Of a stretch of DNA of 64,000 bases, positions 32,603 to 42,331 are shown piece by piece (within the stretch, counting starts at the first letter, position 1; each line of letters opens with the position of its first letter). The notes beneath the pieces are model-generated. The model had not been told where the DNA came from. It ran no database searches and was given only the letters and a program-made list of their open reading frames with translations. The stretch comes from CAYJAD01 sp964370305 (GTDB lineage: Bacteria > Desulfobacterota > Desulfovibrionia > Desulfovibrionales > Desulfovibrionaceae), in the NCBI GenBank assembly GCA_964370305.1, contig CAYJIU010000001.1, positions 12,116-76,115 of the forward strand, in the 5' to 3' direction. A program made the translations under genes and the position numbers.

Positions 32603-34990
32603 TTATCCTAGATATTTGCGTAATTTTGCAAATACCTCATTGAAGTCCAAGGGTTTGCCTAGGTGCCCATTCATGCCCACATTTTTGCACTTTTCCACAT
32701 CTTCTTTGAAGGCATTGGCGGTCATAGCAATAATAGGAATGTTTTTTGCTTTTTCTGAATCCATATTGCGGATGTGCATGGTTGCTGTATAGCCATCCAT
32801 TTCCGGCATGCTAATATCCATAAAAATTAAATCATAAATATCGGGATTTTTTTGCATTATCTTAACAGCTTGTAAGCCATTTTCAGCAATGTGTACGCTT
32901 ACATTAGTACTTTCAAGTAAAGCTATTACAATTTCACGATTGATTTCAATATCTTCTACTAATAAAATTGTTTTAGCTGAAAAATCTGATGCTGTATGCT
33001 CCGCTGGATGCTGTATTTCCACATGTTTGGATATGTCGTCTGAATCTGGAAGGGTGCATTGAATATTAAAGGTAATAGTGGTTCCCTTGCCTTGCTCAGA
33101 TTCAAGTATGATGTCCCCATTGAGTAGCTTTATAATTTGTTTGCAAATGGCTAAACCAAGGCCCGTGCCTCCAAACTTCTTAGATATTTGTGAATCTGCC
33201 TGTTGGAAGGGTTTGAATAATAGTTCTTTTTGCTCTTCATTTACCCCAATTCCAGTATCGCGCACAGTAAATTCTAAATTGCAATGCTTTCCATCATTTT
33301 CTACAACGCGTACTCCAAAGAAGATATGCCCATTGGGTGGGGTGAATTTTTCGGCATTGGATAATACATTTGTTAGGACTTGAGCTAAGCGTTGTTCGTC
33401 AGAGATTATGTATTTTGGTATGTTGTGATCAATGCTAGCATCAAAAAGTTGTCCTTTTTCGCGCATTTTAAATACAATTACACTTTCAATTCGATTTAAT
33501 AATTGCATGAAATTAAAGCAGTCTAAATGTATATCAATTTTTCCAGCTTCGATTTTAGACATGTCTAGCACATCATTAATAACGCCAAGTAAGTGTACAG
33601 ATGCCGTTTCAATTTTTACGATGCAATTTCTTATCTTGTCTATATCATTAGTATCTTGAGATATTTTTGCCATGCCAATTATAGCATTCATGGGGGTGCG
33701 CATTTCATGGCTCATATTGGCTAAAAAATTTGATTTAGATTCATTGGCGGCGTTGGCTTGCTCCATAGCTTGCGCCATTTCTTTATTATATGCATCTAGT
33801 TTATCACGCAATTCTCCAATGGTTCGAGATAGCTTGCCAAATTCGTCTTGTCGTTCTTGGCCATAAATAAGCCCGCTACCCTGCAAGTTTGTTTGCTCAA
33901 GGCTTTGCATCATTAGGTTTAGAGGAGTAAAAATTAGTTTTTTAGTTATAAGTTTTAGGCTAATTATATATATAACAAGTATAATAACTATACTCCAAAG
34001 TAATACCTGAAAGTTTTTAAAATTAAATAATGAATCAGCATTGAAAAACGTTATAACAGACCAATCAGTCATCGCGATGGGGGTAATAGATGCAAAGCTA
34101 TACTCAGCATTGCCCATTAATTCTATCACCACTGGTTTGTCGTTTAAGTCAAAATATCTATTAATACTATCTAGATAGTTATTTAAGCGTTGGGTAAAAA
34201 TAGGCCAAGGGAATACTTCTTGAACTTTTAGTGTGCTATCATCAAAAAACTTTGTTTTTTCGTATACGCTATCGGTTTGAATAAGGCCTTTGCTGTCAAC
34301 AACCACACCTCTGATGTTTGCTTGTTCATAGTCGTCAAAAGCGCGTTTTAGTATTTTATCAAATGGAAATCCGGTCGAAATGACACCAAGTACTTTATTA
34401 TCTTTAGATAAAACCTTATGATTAACCCAAACCATCTCACGTTTTTTTATTTTATCAATATCTACGTTTAAAACGTAATTGTGAGGTGAACTGGCACTTT
34501 CAAAAAACCAACCGTCATCAACTCCATCTTTGTTAAGAGTGGCGCTGTGTTTGAAATCTTCGCGAGGGGTATCAATTTCAAAGCTAAATTCATGGCCAGA
34601 TTTTGCTATGCCAAAGTATAACAATTTACTATCAAGCACTTCTAAGAAATCTTTCATTTTTGCATAGGCCAAGTCTTTTTTTATGGGGTCTTGCTCGTCG
34701 TTAAACCAGTCTATGATGAGTTTGGAGTTGGCAATGCTGGATATAAGCGTAATCTCTCTATGTAGGTATGCGTTGATACTTCCAGTTGTTTTTATGGAGT
34801 ATAGCTCCGCATAATCCCTTGAAATATCAATGGTGGTAGTACGAATTATACCAATGGCCAACCATAAAAGTATGACGCAAAAAATTGTGAAAATGAGCAA
34901 GTTCAACGAGCCAAATACAAATTCAATCCTTTGTTTGCTGTCGTTTGTTCTCAAAAAGGAACGGCTAGTTTTTGACATGTTTTTACTCAT
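32603..34990 (-). CDS. Hybrid sensor histidine kinase with C-terminal receiver domain
   Basis: 795-aa inner-membrane kinase. Membrane helices at about 27-49 and 330-352 bracket a periplasmic sensor domain of ~280 residues. Then come a HAMP-like linker, HisKA with phospho-His in NMSHEMRTPMN (about 425-435), an ATPase domain with NVLSNAEKFT and KFGGTGLGLAICKQI, and a receiver with Asp725 in IFMDISMPEMDG. No output domain is fused, so it must hand phosphate to an Hpt or regulator elsewhere. It is divergent from a second hybrid kinase. The ligand is unknown. Confidence 0.92.
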   Translation of the reverse strand: MSKNMSKTSRSFLRTNDSKQRIEFVFGSLNLLIFTIFCVILLWLAIGIIRTTTIDISRDYAELYSIKTTGSINAYLHREITLISSIANSKLIIDWFNDEQDPIKKDLAYAKMKDFLEVLDSKLLYFGIAKSGHEFSFEIDTPREDFKHSATLNKDGVDDGWFFESASSPHNYVLNVDIDKIKKREMVWVNHKVLSKDNKVLGVISTGFPFDKILKRAFDDYEQANIRGVVVDSKGLIQTDSVYEKTKFFDDSTLKVQEVFPWPIFTQRLNNYLDSINRYFDLNDKPVVIELMGNAEYSFASITPIAMTDWSVITFFNADSLFNFKNFQVLLWSIVIILVIYIISLKLITKKLIFTPLNLMMQSLEQTNLQGSGLIYGQERQDEFGKLSRTIGELRDKLDAYNKEMAQAMEQANAANESKSNFLANMSHEMRTPMNAIIGMAKISQDTNDIDKIRNCIVKIETASVHLLGVINDVLDMSKIEAGKIDIHLDCFNFMQLLNRIESVIVFKMREKGQLFDASIDHNIPKYIISDEQRLAQVLTNVLSNAEKFTPPNGHIFFGVRVVENDGKHCNLEFTVRDTGIGVNEEQKELLFKPFQQADSQISKKFGGTGLGLAICKQIIKLLNGDIILESEQGKGTTITFNIQCTLPDSDDISKHVEIQHPAEHTASDFSAKTILLVEDIEINREIVIALLESTNVSVHIAENGLQAVKIMQKNPDIYDLIFMDISMPEMDGYTATMHIRNMDSEKAKNIPIIAMTANAFKEDVEKCKNVGMNGHLGKPLDFNEVFAKLRKYLG

Positions 34991-35432
34991 TATCCATCTC
35001 GTTATAAAATATTAATAATTTTTCTCGCTCATATGAATGTTATAATATCATATTTGTAATATTTTGTAAAGATAACTAACATGATATAGTAGATGGCTCT
35101 ACGACACTTTACCGATAAATCAAGAGCTAGGCGCAATTTACTTGCGCCGTTGAGCAATTGATTTTCGTGCCTTTCCGCTTGGCAGCTTCGCTGGCAATAG
35201 CGGCGCAAAACCCACGAAGTGGGGTTTGTCATCAAACTGAAGCCCCCTGCACAATGAATTGTATGGAGTCTTTAGGATATAATTATCTGCTAATTACGAT
35301 TTAGGGCAGGAAAAAATAGAAGAAAGGTTGATGCAAAAGATGCAAGAAATTGTAATCTAATACTTTACTTATAGATTGCCTTATGTTACATACTTTAAAG
35401 TATATGCGAACAAAACTTATAAAAAGGTAATT
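34991..35432. other. 442-bp divergent intergenic region between the two hybrid kinases
   Basis: Holds a family 2 hairpin repeat array (about 35107-35277). It must also contain both kinase promoters, but no convincing boxes are seen. No gene. Confidence 0.45.
35107..35277 (+). repeat. Family 2 hairpin repeat, longest copy
   Basis: Serial hairpins: AAATCAAGAG with inner GGCGCAA / TTGCGCC and closing ATTGATTT (35136-35182); a CCGCT..AGCGG stem; AAACCCAC-GAA-GTGGGGTTT; and ACAAT-GA-ATTGT followed by GGAGTCTT. The first and last correspond to the two hairpins of the 15480-15600 copy. Confidence 0.65.
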
Positions 35433-37721
35433 ATGAATTTTAAAAGCATTTCAGCCCGCATAATCTTTTCAGTCTTGCCCATGGCGGTGCTATCAACATT
35501 AATATATATGCTAATGGTTTACTATATTGTAAGTCAGCAGACAAGTGCGCAGTTTGATGCTCGTATGTTGGAAAATTTAAATGCCGCGCATTTACAAATT
35601 TTCTCGGAATTGCGTGAAAATACTAACGTCGCTAGCAGTTTAGCAATATATGCTAGTACGACTAGTAGGGATTTTAAGCTTGAGCAGTTACAAGCTATAT
35701 TAACGCAGGAAATTGCTCATAATGCAAATACAGTGGGTGGTGGTATTTGGTTTGAACCTCATGTTATTTATGAGCATAAAAAAATCTTTGGCCCTTATGT
35801 ATATAAAGATAATGATAAACTATTTTGGGTGCCTGACTATGCAGACAAGGTAAATTATCACGAAGAAGAATGGTACAAACTAGGTGCAGCATCTAAGGGG
35901 GCAGTGGTTTGGTCTGATGTATATTATGATCCAGTAGCTAAGGTGACTATGGTTACGGCCTCAGTCCCTTTTTTTGATGAGCAAGGGGAGCTTATGGGAG
36001 TGACCACTGCTGATATGTCCTTAAATACCATTAGGGAGATAACATCATCCATTGCTATTGGTAATACGGGCATGGCCTTCTTGGTGGGAAAGAAGGGGAA
36101 GTTTATTTCTTTTTTTGATGAAAGTAGAGGCATTAATCACAATATTAGCACCGATGATAATCTAGAATTATTAAAACTAGGTAAAGCCATCCTTAACGAA
36201 GATGATGGCTTAACCTCCATGCAATGGAATAACAAACAATACCGTGTTTTTTTTAGCAGTATTGCAGATGTTGACTGGAAGCTTGTAGTCATGATTGACA
36301 CTGATGAAGTGGGGCAAGTGGCAACGGGTTTAATCTTTCCCATGCTTGTACTGTTTGTTTTAGGACTTTTTCTTATTTCTTATGCCATTATTTCCACCGC
36401 CAGACATTTTACTAGAGCAACAAAAAAAGTTAATCATTTTGCGGATAAAGCTGCATCAGGTGATTTGAGTGAGCGTATTGTCATTACGGGGATGGATGAA
36501 TTTTCCATCATGGAAGATAGGCTAAATGTAATGATGGACAACCTTGCAAAAATGACTGAACAATCAGAAAATATGTTGCAAACAGCTCAAAAAGCCAATG
36601 CAGCCAAAAGCCAATTTCTATCCAATATGAGCCATGAAATGCGCACCCCCATGAACGCTATCATGGGTATGGTTCAACTGGCAGAACAAACAAATGATAT
36701 TAATAAATTACAGGGGTATATAAGTACAATTGGCTATTCCTCACAAAACCTTTTATCGCTCATTAATAATATACTTGATATGGTTATGGTGGAATCTGAT
36801 AGCCTTAGTGTAAGGGTTTCGCGGGTTTCACTTAATGAGGTGAGTGATAAAATTTATAAAATGTTTTTAGCCGAAGCGCAGGAGAAAAATATTAATTTTT
36901 CCATCATCATTGATGAAAATATTCCAACTGTTTTTTATACAGATGAACTGCGTTATATGCAAATTATAACAAATCTTGTGAGCAATGCCGTAAAATTTAC
37001 TCCGCAAGGTAAAATTCATGTGGCTTGGTCGCTTGTGGATAAAACTGGCACATCTATTGTGATTGAAGCAAGAGTCAGTGATTCTGGTATTGGTATTCCT
37101 GCTGAAGCAATTGACGGTTTATTCCTTGCTTTTACTCAAGTGGACAGCAGTAGCTCGCGTAAATATGGTGGAAGTGGGCTTGGTCTTGCGCTTTGCAAAG
37201 AGCTTGTGGAGCTGCTTGGTGGAAAGATTTGGTACGAGCAAGGGGCAGATGGAGGTAGCATCTTTGTCTTTACGGTTAAAGCCGAAATCCAAGAAGAACA
37301 AGAACAAAAATGCCTTGATGCTAATACTTGTTATGATTTTAAGGATAAAACCGTGCTAATAGTTGATGATGTTTTAATTAATCGTGAAATTATTATCGCC
37401 ATGTTAGAAGAAACTGGTATAGGCATTGAGCAAGCAGAAAATGGCATGATTGCTTGTGAACTGTTTGCTAAAAACCCTGAAAAATATGATATAATTTTTA
37501 TGGATATTCAAATGCCAGAAATGGACGGCCTCAGTGCTACAAGGCAGATTAGGAGCATGGAAGAAGGTGCCCATGTACCCATTATTGCCATAAGTGCCAA
37601 TGCCTTTGAAGACGATATTAAAGCCAGTGCCACTGCCGGTATAAATTTACATTTAGCTAAACCGGTGAATCAACAAGACATGCTAAAAGCCATGGATCGC
37701 ATTTTTAAAAATACCTGTTAA
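35433..37721 (+). CDS. Hybrid sensor histidine kinase with dCache-like sensor and C-terminal receiver
   Basis: 762-aa inner-membrane kinase. A first membrane helix (about 9-32), a dCache-type periplasmic domain (about 40-300, with GGGIWFEP, WSDVYYDPVAKVTMVTASVP and GNTGMAFLVGKKG), a second helix (about 312-335) and a HAMP domain are followed by HisKA (NMSHEMRTPMNAIMGM), an ATPase domain (YGGSGLGLALCKELV) and a receiver with Asp691 in IFMDIQMPEMDG. The ATG at 35433 has AAGG before it. Its stop lies 5 bp from the end of the convergent LysR gene. dCache domains usually bind small metabolites. Confidence 0.92.
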   Translation: MNFKSISARIIFSVLPMAVLSTLIYMLMVYYIVSQQTSAQFDARMLENLNAAHLQIFSELRENTNVASSLAIYASTTSRDFKLEQLQAILTQEIAHNANTVGGGIWFEPHVIYEHKKIFGPYVYKDNDKLFWVPDYADKVNYHEEEWYKLGAASKGAVVWSDVYYDPVAKVTMVTASVPFFDEQGELMGVTTADMSLNTIREITSSIAIGNTGMAFLVGKKGKFISFFDESRGINHNISTDDNLELLKLGKAILNEDDGLTSMQWNNKQYRVFFSSIADVDWKLVVMIDTDEVGQVATGLIFPMLVLFVLGLFLISYAIISTARHFTRATKKVNHFADKAASGDLSERIVITGMDEFSIMEDRLNVMMDNLAKMTEQSENMLQTAQKANAAKSQFLSNMSHEMRTPMNAIMGMVQLAEQTNDINKLQGYISTIGYSSQNLLSLINNILDMVMVESDSLSVRVSRVSLNEVSDKIYKMFLAEAQEKNINFSIIIDENIPTVFYTDELRYMQIITNLVSNAVKFTPQGKIHVAWSLVDKTGTSIVIEARVSDSGIGIPAEAIDGLFLAFTQVDSSSSRKYGGSGLGLALCKELVELLGGKIWYEQGADGGSIFVFTVKAEIQEEQEQKCLDANTCYDFKDKTVLIVDDVLINREIIIAMLEETGIGIEQAENGMIACELFAKNPEKYDIIFMDIQMPEMDGLSATRQIRSMEEGAHVPIIAISANAFEDDIKASATAGINLHLAKPVNQQDMLKAMDRIFKNTC

Positions 37722-37726
37722 ATTCG

Positions 37727-38599
37727 CTACAGCAATCGGGATTGTAGCTCAGTAAATAGGGCTTTACGTAGTGGCGTTGGGCCACTTTCCTTACGCTCAA
37801 TGCAATAGAACATACGGTCAAAGCGCATATTGGATATTGTAACCACTGCCAACGAACCATCTTGTATTTCATGTTCAACTACTAAGGGTGATAGGCAAGA
37901 TAATGTTCTTGGATTATGGAGCAAGTGCTTAATGGCATCGGTGTGAGCTAGCTCCAATGATTGTTCGGGGCGTAAACCTAAGGGGGTTATATGGCGCAAG
38001 AAAGTTTCCCTTGTGCCTGAACCTGCTTCACGAAGTAGCCAAAAATATTGCATAAGCTCTTCTATGCTCCTTGGCTTACTAGCTAACTTTTGATCAGTGG
38101 TCACAACAACTAACTCCTCTCTGCCAAGGGGAGTGATTACAAGGTCAACAGCATCTACATCTCCTTCTACAAATCCCATATCAAGCTGCCCACTTTCTAC
38201 TTGTTGAACAATTTCGCTAGTATTGGCAGATAGACAATCCAACTCTACATGGGGGTAGCGAATCTTCATATCATATAAAACCTGCGGGATAACCCAATTG
38301 GCCAAGGTAACTGATGCTCCCACAAAAAGTTTTCCTAAAAGCTCATCGCTAGAAAGCAGTGCTAGGACGTTATCCAATTGATGATATAGGGGGGCAAGAC
38401 GTTTTGCAAGTAGGCGACCTTTTTCATTTAATTTTATATTGCGTCCCACGCGATCAAAAACTTCAACACCTATATTTGATTCAAATTCTCTTAAGGCACT
38501 GGAGATGGCTGCTTGTGATACAAACATCTTATGCGCCACATCCCGCATATTTGGGGTTTGGGCTAGGGCTAGAAAAACTTCCATGTACCTTAAAGTCAT
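37727..38599 (-). CDS. LysR-family transcriptional regulator
   Basis: 290-aa regulator. The N-terminal winged helix-turn-helix (about 1-60; MRDVAHKMFVSQAAISSALR as recognition region, then GVEVFDRVGRNIKLNEKG) and a substrate-binding-like C-terminal domain (about 88-285, with ANWVIPQVLYDMKIRYPHVE and GFVEGDVDAVD) are typical. AAGGA precedes the ATG. It is convergent with the hybrid kinase with almost no gap, and 112 bp downstream of the MTA phosphorylase gene on the same strand. The regulated genes and co-inducer are unknown. Confidence 0.9.
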   Translation of the reverse strand: MTLRYMEVFLALAQTPNMRDVAHKMFVSQAAISSALREFESNIGVEVFDRVGRNIKLNEKGRLLAKRLAPLYHQLDNVLALLSSDELLGKLFVGASVTLANWVIPQVLYDMKIRYPHVELDCLSANTSEIVQQVESGQLDMGFVEGDVDAVDLVITPLGREELVVVTTDQKLASKPRSIEELMQYFWLLREAGSGTRETFLRHITPLGLRPEQSLELAHTDAIKHLLHNPRTLSCLSPLVVEHEIQDGSLAVVTISNMRFDRMFYCIERKESGPTPLRKALFTELQSRLL

Positions 38600-38711
38600 A
38601 TTGTTGTTCCTTTTTGATCAATGCAATTATTACGTAGTTTGTGCTGTCTTTAGGCGGAGCAAACATCACAAAGTGATTTTGTATACTATTGTTTAAGGAA
38701 ACACGATTTAA

Positions 38712-39599
38712 TTAGTGTTTCTTTAAGAAGTCAAGTAAGTCCTTTTTTTCTTGCGACAGCACATCATAAGGAGTAAATACCGCTGTATCCAAGCAATTGT
38801 GGGCAATGGAACTAGGTTTTTTTCTAGCTATTTCTGCAATGCTTAGGGCAATAATCTTTTGGGCATTGTTGGCGCATGCCTTTAAGTTATCAATGAGCAT
38901 TTCGACATTTACTATATCATCAGGGCCATGCCAACAGTCAAAATCTGTAACCATGGCCAGAGGGGCGTAAGCTATTTGAGCTTCACGGGCAAGTTTTGCT
39001 TCTGGCATATTGGTCATGCCAATTACATCCACGCCCATGGCTCTGTATTGTAATGACTCAGCTAAGCTTGAAAATTGTGGCCCTTCCATGCATATATATG
39101 TACCGCCAAAGTGAGCCTTTTGTTCACTGCCTTCAAGCACAGAGCAGGCACAATTATATAGAATTGCTCCAAGTTTTTCACAAGTTGGTTTGGCCATGCT
39201 GGCGTGGGCAACTAAGCCTTCACCAAAAAAAGTTGTGGCCCTATGCTTGGTGTAGTCTATGTATTGATTAACTACCACCATATCTCTAGGGGGCATGTAT
39301 TCGCGCAAGGAGCCCACAGCGGATACAGACAATAAGTGGCTTACCCCAAGCTTTTTCATGGCGTAAATATTGGCCCTGTAGGGTACTTCTGAGGGTAAAA
39401 AATTATGGTTTTTGCCATGTCTTGCTAAAAAAGCAACTTTTGCACCATGTATTTCACCAAGCATAATGGCATCAGAAGGTGGCCCATAGGGGGTATCAAT
39501 ATTAATTTCTTGTTTATTTACAATGCCTTCTATATCATAAAGTCCACTTCCGCCTATAATGCCAATGACTATTTGGTTTGAGTATTGTTTTTCATCCAT
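38712..39599 (-). CDS. mtnP: S-methyl-5'-thioadenosine phosphorylase
   Basis: 295-aa purine phosphorylase of the MTAP group: IGIIGGSGLYDIEG (phosphate loop), FLARHGKNHNFLPSEVPYRA, SAVGSLREYMPPRDMV, YICMEGPQFSSLAES and VTDFDCWHG. It splits methylthioadenosine, a by-product of polyamine and related syntheses, into adenine and methylthioribose-1-phosphate. Related enzymes act on methylthioinosine or inosine, and specificity cannot be fixed by eye. GAGG precedes the ATG. No other methionine-salvage genes lie nearby. Confidence 0.9.
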   Translation of the reverse strand: MDEKQYSNQIVIGIIGGSGLYDIEGIVNKQEINIDTPYGPPSDAIMLGEIHGAKVAFLARHGKNHNFLPSEVPYRANIYAMKKLGVSHLLSVSAVGSLREYMPPRDMVVVNQYIDYTKHRATTFFGEGLVAHASMAKPTCEKLGAILYNCACSVLEGSEQKAHFGGTYICMEGPQFSSLAESLQYRAMGVDVIGMTNMPEAKLAREAQIAYAPLAMVTDFDCWHGPDDIVNVEMLIDNLKACANNAQKIIALSIAEIARKKPSSIAHNCLDTAVFTPYDVLSQEKKDLLDFLKKH

Positions 39600-39754
39600 A
39601 TGTTGTTTGCCTCATTAAAAAATTAATGGGTTAAAGACTTGTTTGCATAACTCATAGCATAGCTGCTTTGAGAGCATTAATCTTATTTAAGATCCCTGCA
39701 CAATTTACAATGATAATTTTTTTTAAATTTTTTTACAAGATGAATTGTGTAATG

Positions 39755-39794
39755 AAAAACCCACCATCGGCAAAATTTATGCTAATGGTGGGTT
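39755..39794 (-). terminator. Intrinsic terminator of the RTX-like gene
   Basis: On the minus strand, stem AACCCACCAT / ATGGTGGGTT with an ~17-base loop is followed by TTTTTC, 31 bp after the stop codon at 39826. Confidence 0.88.
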
Positions 39795-39825
39795 GTTTTG
39801 TGTAGGTATTTTACAATTGCATCAA

Positions 39826-41868
39826 CTAGCTTGAAGTATTAGCAAGTTGAATTTGTGCAACTAAGATGGTCATGGCATCACCATCATCGTTTGTATTGGT
39901 AAAAGCAGTATAACCATCTGGTATGTTACCGGTATGTTGCTGCGTCCAAGAACTATCAACAGTGATATCACCATTTTCGTCTTGCTCAACACCATCAAGC
40001 TTGCTAAAGAGGTCTTGAGTGCTAGTGGTGGTAAGGTTATTTAGAGTGTCACTAAAAACTATCAATTCTGCATTGGCAATATGGCCATCTTGCACCATAT
40101 CCATAACTTTACCAAGCTCACTAGCATCGGCCAAAAGCACGTCTAATCCATCACCAGTATCAACAGAAACAACATCATCAACATTACCGTAAAGTTTGAC
40201 TAAATCATTACCTCCGCCAGAAGCAAGGCCTTCAAAATTGTTAATATCGGTTTGGTCTTCACCTCTAATGAATATTTCATTACCACGCATGACTATGGTG
40301 TCGTCAGTATTGCTATTATAATTGAAAATGTCATCACCAAGGCCACCGTCAATGTTTACTCTATCACCGCTATTAGTTTCAATATCATCAACAGTTACGG
40401 TATCATTACCGGAGTCACCATCAATCACAATAGATTGATTTCCGGAGGCACTAAGGTCAATTTTATCAATATTAATTTGATCATCGCCGCCAACTGCTGC
40501 GTTGGAAACAACCTTACCTTCACCATAGATTTCGCCACCCTTCATGGTGCCTACGTTAATAACGTCATCTCCACCCTTGGTGCCAGCATTTAGAGTCCAA
40601 CCATCACCAAGTATGCTACCATATTCCATATTTTCAACATTAACGGTATCATCGCCACCTTCTACGCCATTAAATAAATTGCCATCAGCGCGAATTTTGG
40701 TGCCGTTAAGTGTATCAATATTGATAATGTCATTGCCCACATCTTCTTGCTTGTGCAGGTTTAGGGCATCGCCATAGATGAAGGTGTCATCTTCAAAGTC
40801 TGCTTTATTGAGGTCGTTTTGTGTGCCGGTAGCTGTCTTTACAGTTAGGGTATCATCACCATCGCCAAGGAGCATGCCATTTACATGGTGATTGCCAGCA
40901 TTGGCATCATTAGCATAACTACTAAACTCTTGGGTGTAGCTGGTATTGGTGTTTACGTCTGTAACTATGGCAGAATCTGCCTGAAGGTTTTCAACAAAAA
41001 GGTTTTCATCAACGTCATTACCAACGGTTACACTAATATCATATGTGACGCCATCTGGATCTGTGGCTGTGTATATAAATTCAAAATTATCCGCGCCAAT
41101 ATTGTCAATATTAGTGGTTAAAGTGTAAGTACCATCAGGGTTTACACTAAAATATGTACCATTTTCATGGATGAATATAGTACCACCCGTGGTGGTGGGG
41201 GCAAAACGCCAACCAGTGGGGTCAATCAAGGTAATTTGAGTAATAATAGTGCCTTCCGGTACTTCGTCATTGGCTAGCAAGTTACCGGTGAGCCTAGAGC
41301 CAGCATCAGCGGCTAATAAATCGTCCTTGGTGGTGTACACAGGGGGAGCCGGCGTAGTGGGTAGCGTGGTGATAGGTGGCGTTGCAGAACCAGTAGTAGG
41401 GGGAGGTGTCGTTTCGGTTGGAGTAAAGGGAAGGTCATTATTAGGCTGAACAACACTAGCAGTGGCTATATCCACAACTAATTCATTTTCAATGTTAAGG
41501 CCGTCAGTGGCATCAATACCACTAAGTAAGGTGCCAGCTTTAAATCCTACATTGGTGCCACTACCGCTAGGCGCGCTGGTGTTACCAAGGGCAGGCATGA
41601 GCTCTTCACCGAGGCTTGTAAAAAAAGCTTCGCCAGACACTGTGCTACCTTCAATTACAAATTCGGGCATATTTTCAGCACCGTAGGCAGTGTAGAAGTT
41701 GGTTAACTCAATACTTGCACCATCCTCAAAGGTAAAGGTTAAGCTATCACCTTCACGGGTTATGGTTGCAGAGTCGGCAGTAAACTCAAGGTTTATGCGG
41801 TCATCGGTTTGAGGGGCAACGTTAATAGCTTGCCCAGGCAGAGGTCTGCTTAGAATAATATCGGCCAT
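39826..41868 (-). CDS. LapA-like RTX/adhesin-type surface protein
   Basis: 680-aa very acidic protein, poor in Cys. The N-terminal ~90 residues (IILSRPLPGQAINV, LTFTFEDGASIELTNFY) resemble the retention module at the start of large Desulfovibrio-type surface adhesins. A Pro/Thr-rich hinge (about 145-180) is followed by a cadherin/VCBS-like fold (about 185-285, ANDEVPEGT, VNPDGTYTLT, FIYTATDPDG), then Asp/Gly-rich calcium-binding-like repeats (GDGDDTLTV, GGDDTVNVEN, GGDDVINVGT, GGDDQINID, GDSGNDTVTV, GGLGDDIFNY). Type I secretion is inferred; no exporter genes lie nearby. AAGGAG precedes the ATG. It is much smaller than classical LapA proteins. Confidence 0.8.
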   Translation of the reverse strand: MADIILSRPLPGQAINVAPQTDDRINLEFTADSATITREGDSLTFTFEDGASIELTNFYTAYGAENMPEFVIEGSTVSGEAFFTSLGEELMPALGNTSAPSGSGTNVGFKAGTLLSGIDATDGLNIENELVVDIATASVVQPNNDLPFTPTETTPPPTTGSATPPITTLPTTPAPPVYTTKDDLLAADAGSRLTGNLLANDEVPEGTIITQITLIDPTGWRFAPTTTGGTIFIHENGTYFSVNPDGTYTLTTNIDNIGADNFEFIYTATDPDGVTYDISVTVGNDVDENLFVENLQADSAIVTDVNTNTSYTQEFSSYANDANAGNHHVNGMLLGDGDDTLTVKTATGTQNDLNKADFEDDTFIYGDALNLHKQEDVGNDIINIDTLNGTKIRADGNLFNGVEGGDDTVNVENMEYGSILGDGWTLNAGTKGGDDVINVGTMKGGEIYGEGKVVSNAAVGGDDQINIDKIDLSASGNQSIVIDGDSGNDTVTVDDIETNSGDRVNIDGGLGDDIFNYNSNTDDTIVMRGNEIFIRGEDQTDINNFEGLASGGGNDLVKLYGNVDDVVSVDTGDGLDVLLADASELGKVMDMVQDGHIANAELIVFSDTLNNLTTTSTQDLFSKLDGVEQDENGDITVDSSWTQQHTGNIPDGYTAFTNTNDDGDAMTILVAQIQLANTSS

Positions 41869-42331
41869 GAAAATCTCCTTAAAGTGCGCAACTATAAGAC
41901 GCGCAAAAAAAAACGTACAAAATTTTACTGGAAATTATAGGCCCCTTAGACAGATAGGGGGACAGGGAGACACTCCCCAAGTATACTATATTGGCAAGAC
42001 GGAAGCTTAGTATACTCAAAAATAAATTGAGAGGCACGAAGGCCTAATACGAGGCAATCCCTCGTTGAGATGCAGATATGTCTTTATATATTACTTGTCA
42101 AGTAAAACATCAAAAATATTATTTTAGTCGACACTGAAAAACCATACAAAACATTGAAAATAAATTATTTTTTAGCAAAAATTGACAAATAAAAATACGT
42201 GATAATGCTCATAATAATCATTTTTTAAATTAGAATTAACAACATGTTCTTAAACAAGGCACCCATAAAGTATACTTGGCAGTTATAATAAAATGAGCTA
42301 TAATGATTTATTACATTGTTGAGTATTAAGC
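41869..42331. other. 463-bp intergenic region with structured leader and repeat fragment
   Basis: Divergent from the RTX gene (-) and ispG (+). The part at 41940-42070, read on the minus strand, has several small stems: ACGAGG..CCTCGT, AGGC..GCCT, two copies of AGTATACT 36 bp apart, GGGAG..CTCCC and CCCC..GGGG. A family 1 element fragment follows at 42127-42194. No gene. The stems could form a regulatory 5' leader for the RTX gene, but no known riboswitch is recognised. Confidence 0.45.
42127..42194. repeat. MITE-like element family 1, end fragment
   Basis: GTCGACACTGAAAAACCATA and the next ~48 bases match the end of the 20482-20759 copy read on its opposite strand, then the match stops. The seven bases before it are TATTTTA, fitting the TANNNTA target pattern. 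The other end is missing. Confidence 0.75.

Noticed and set aside
41940..42070. c-di-GMP riboswitch before the RTX-like gene
   Set aside because: The stems are real but the conserved GEMM core is not seen, so only an unnamed structured leader is reported.
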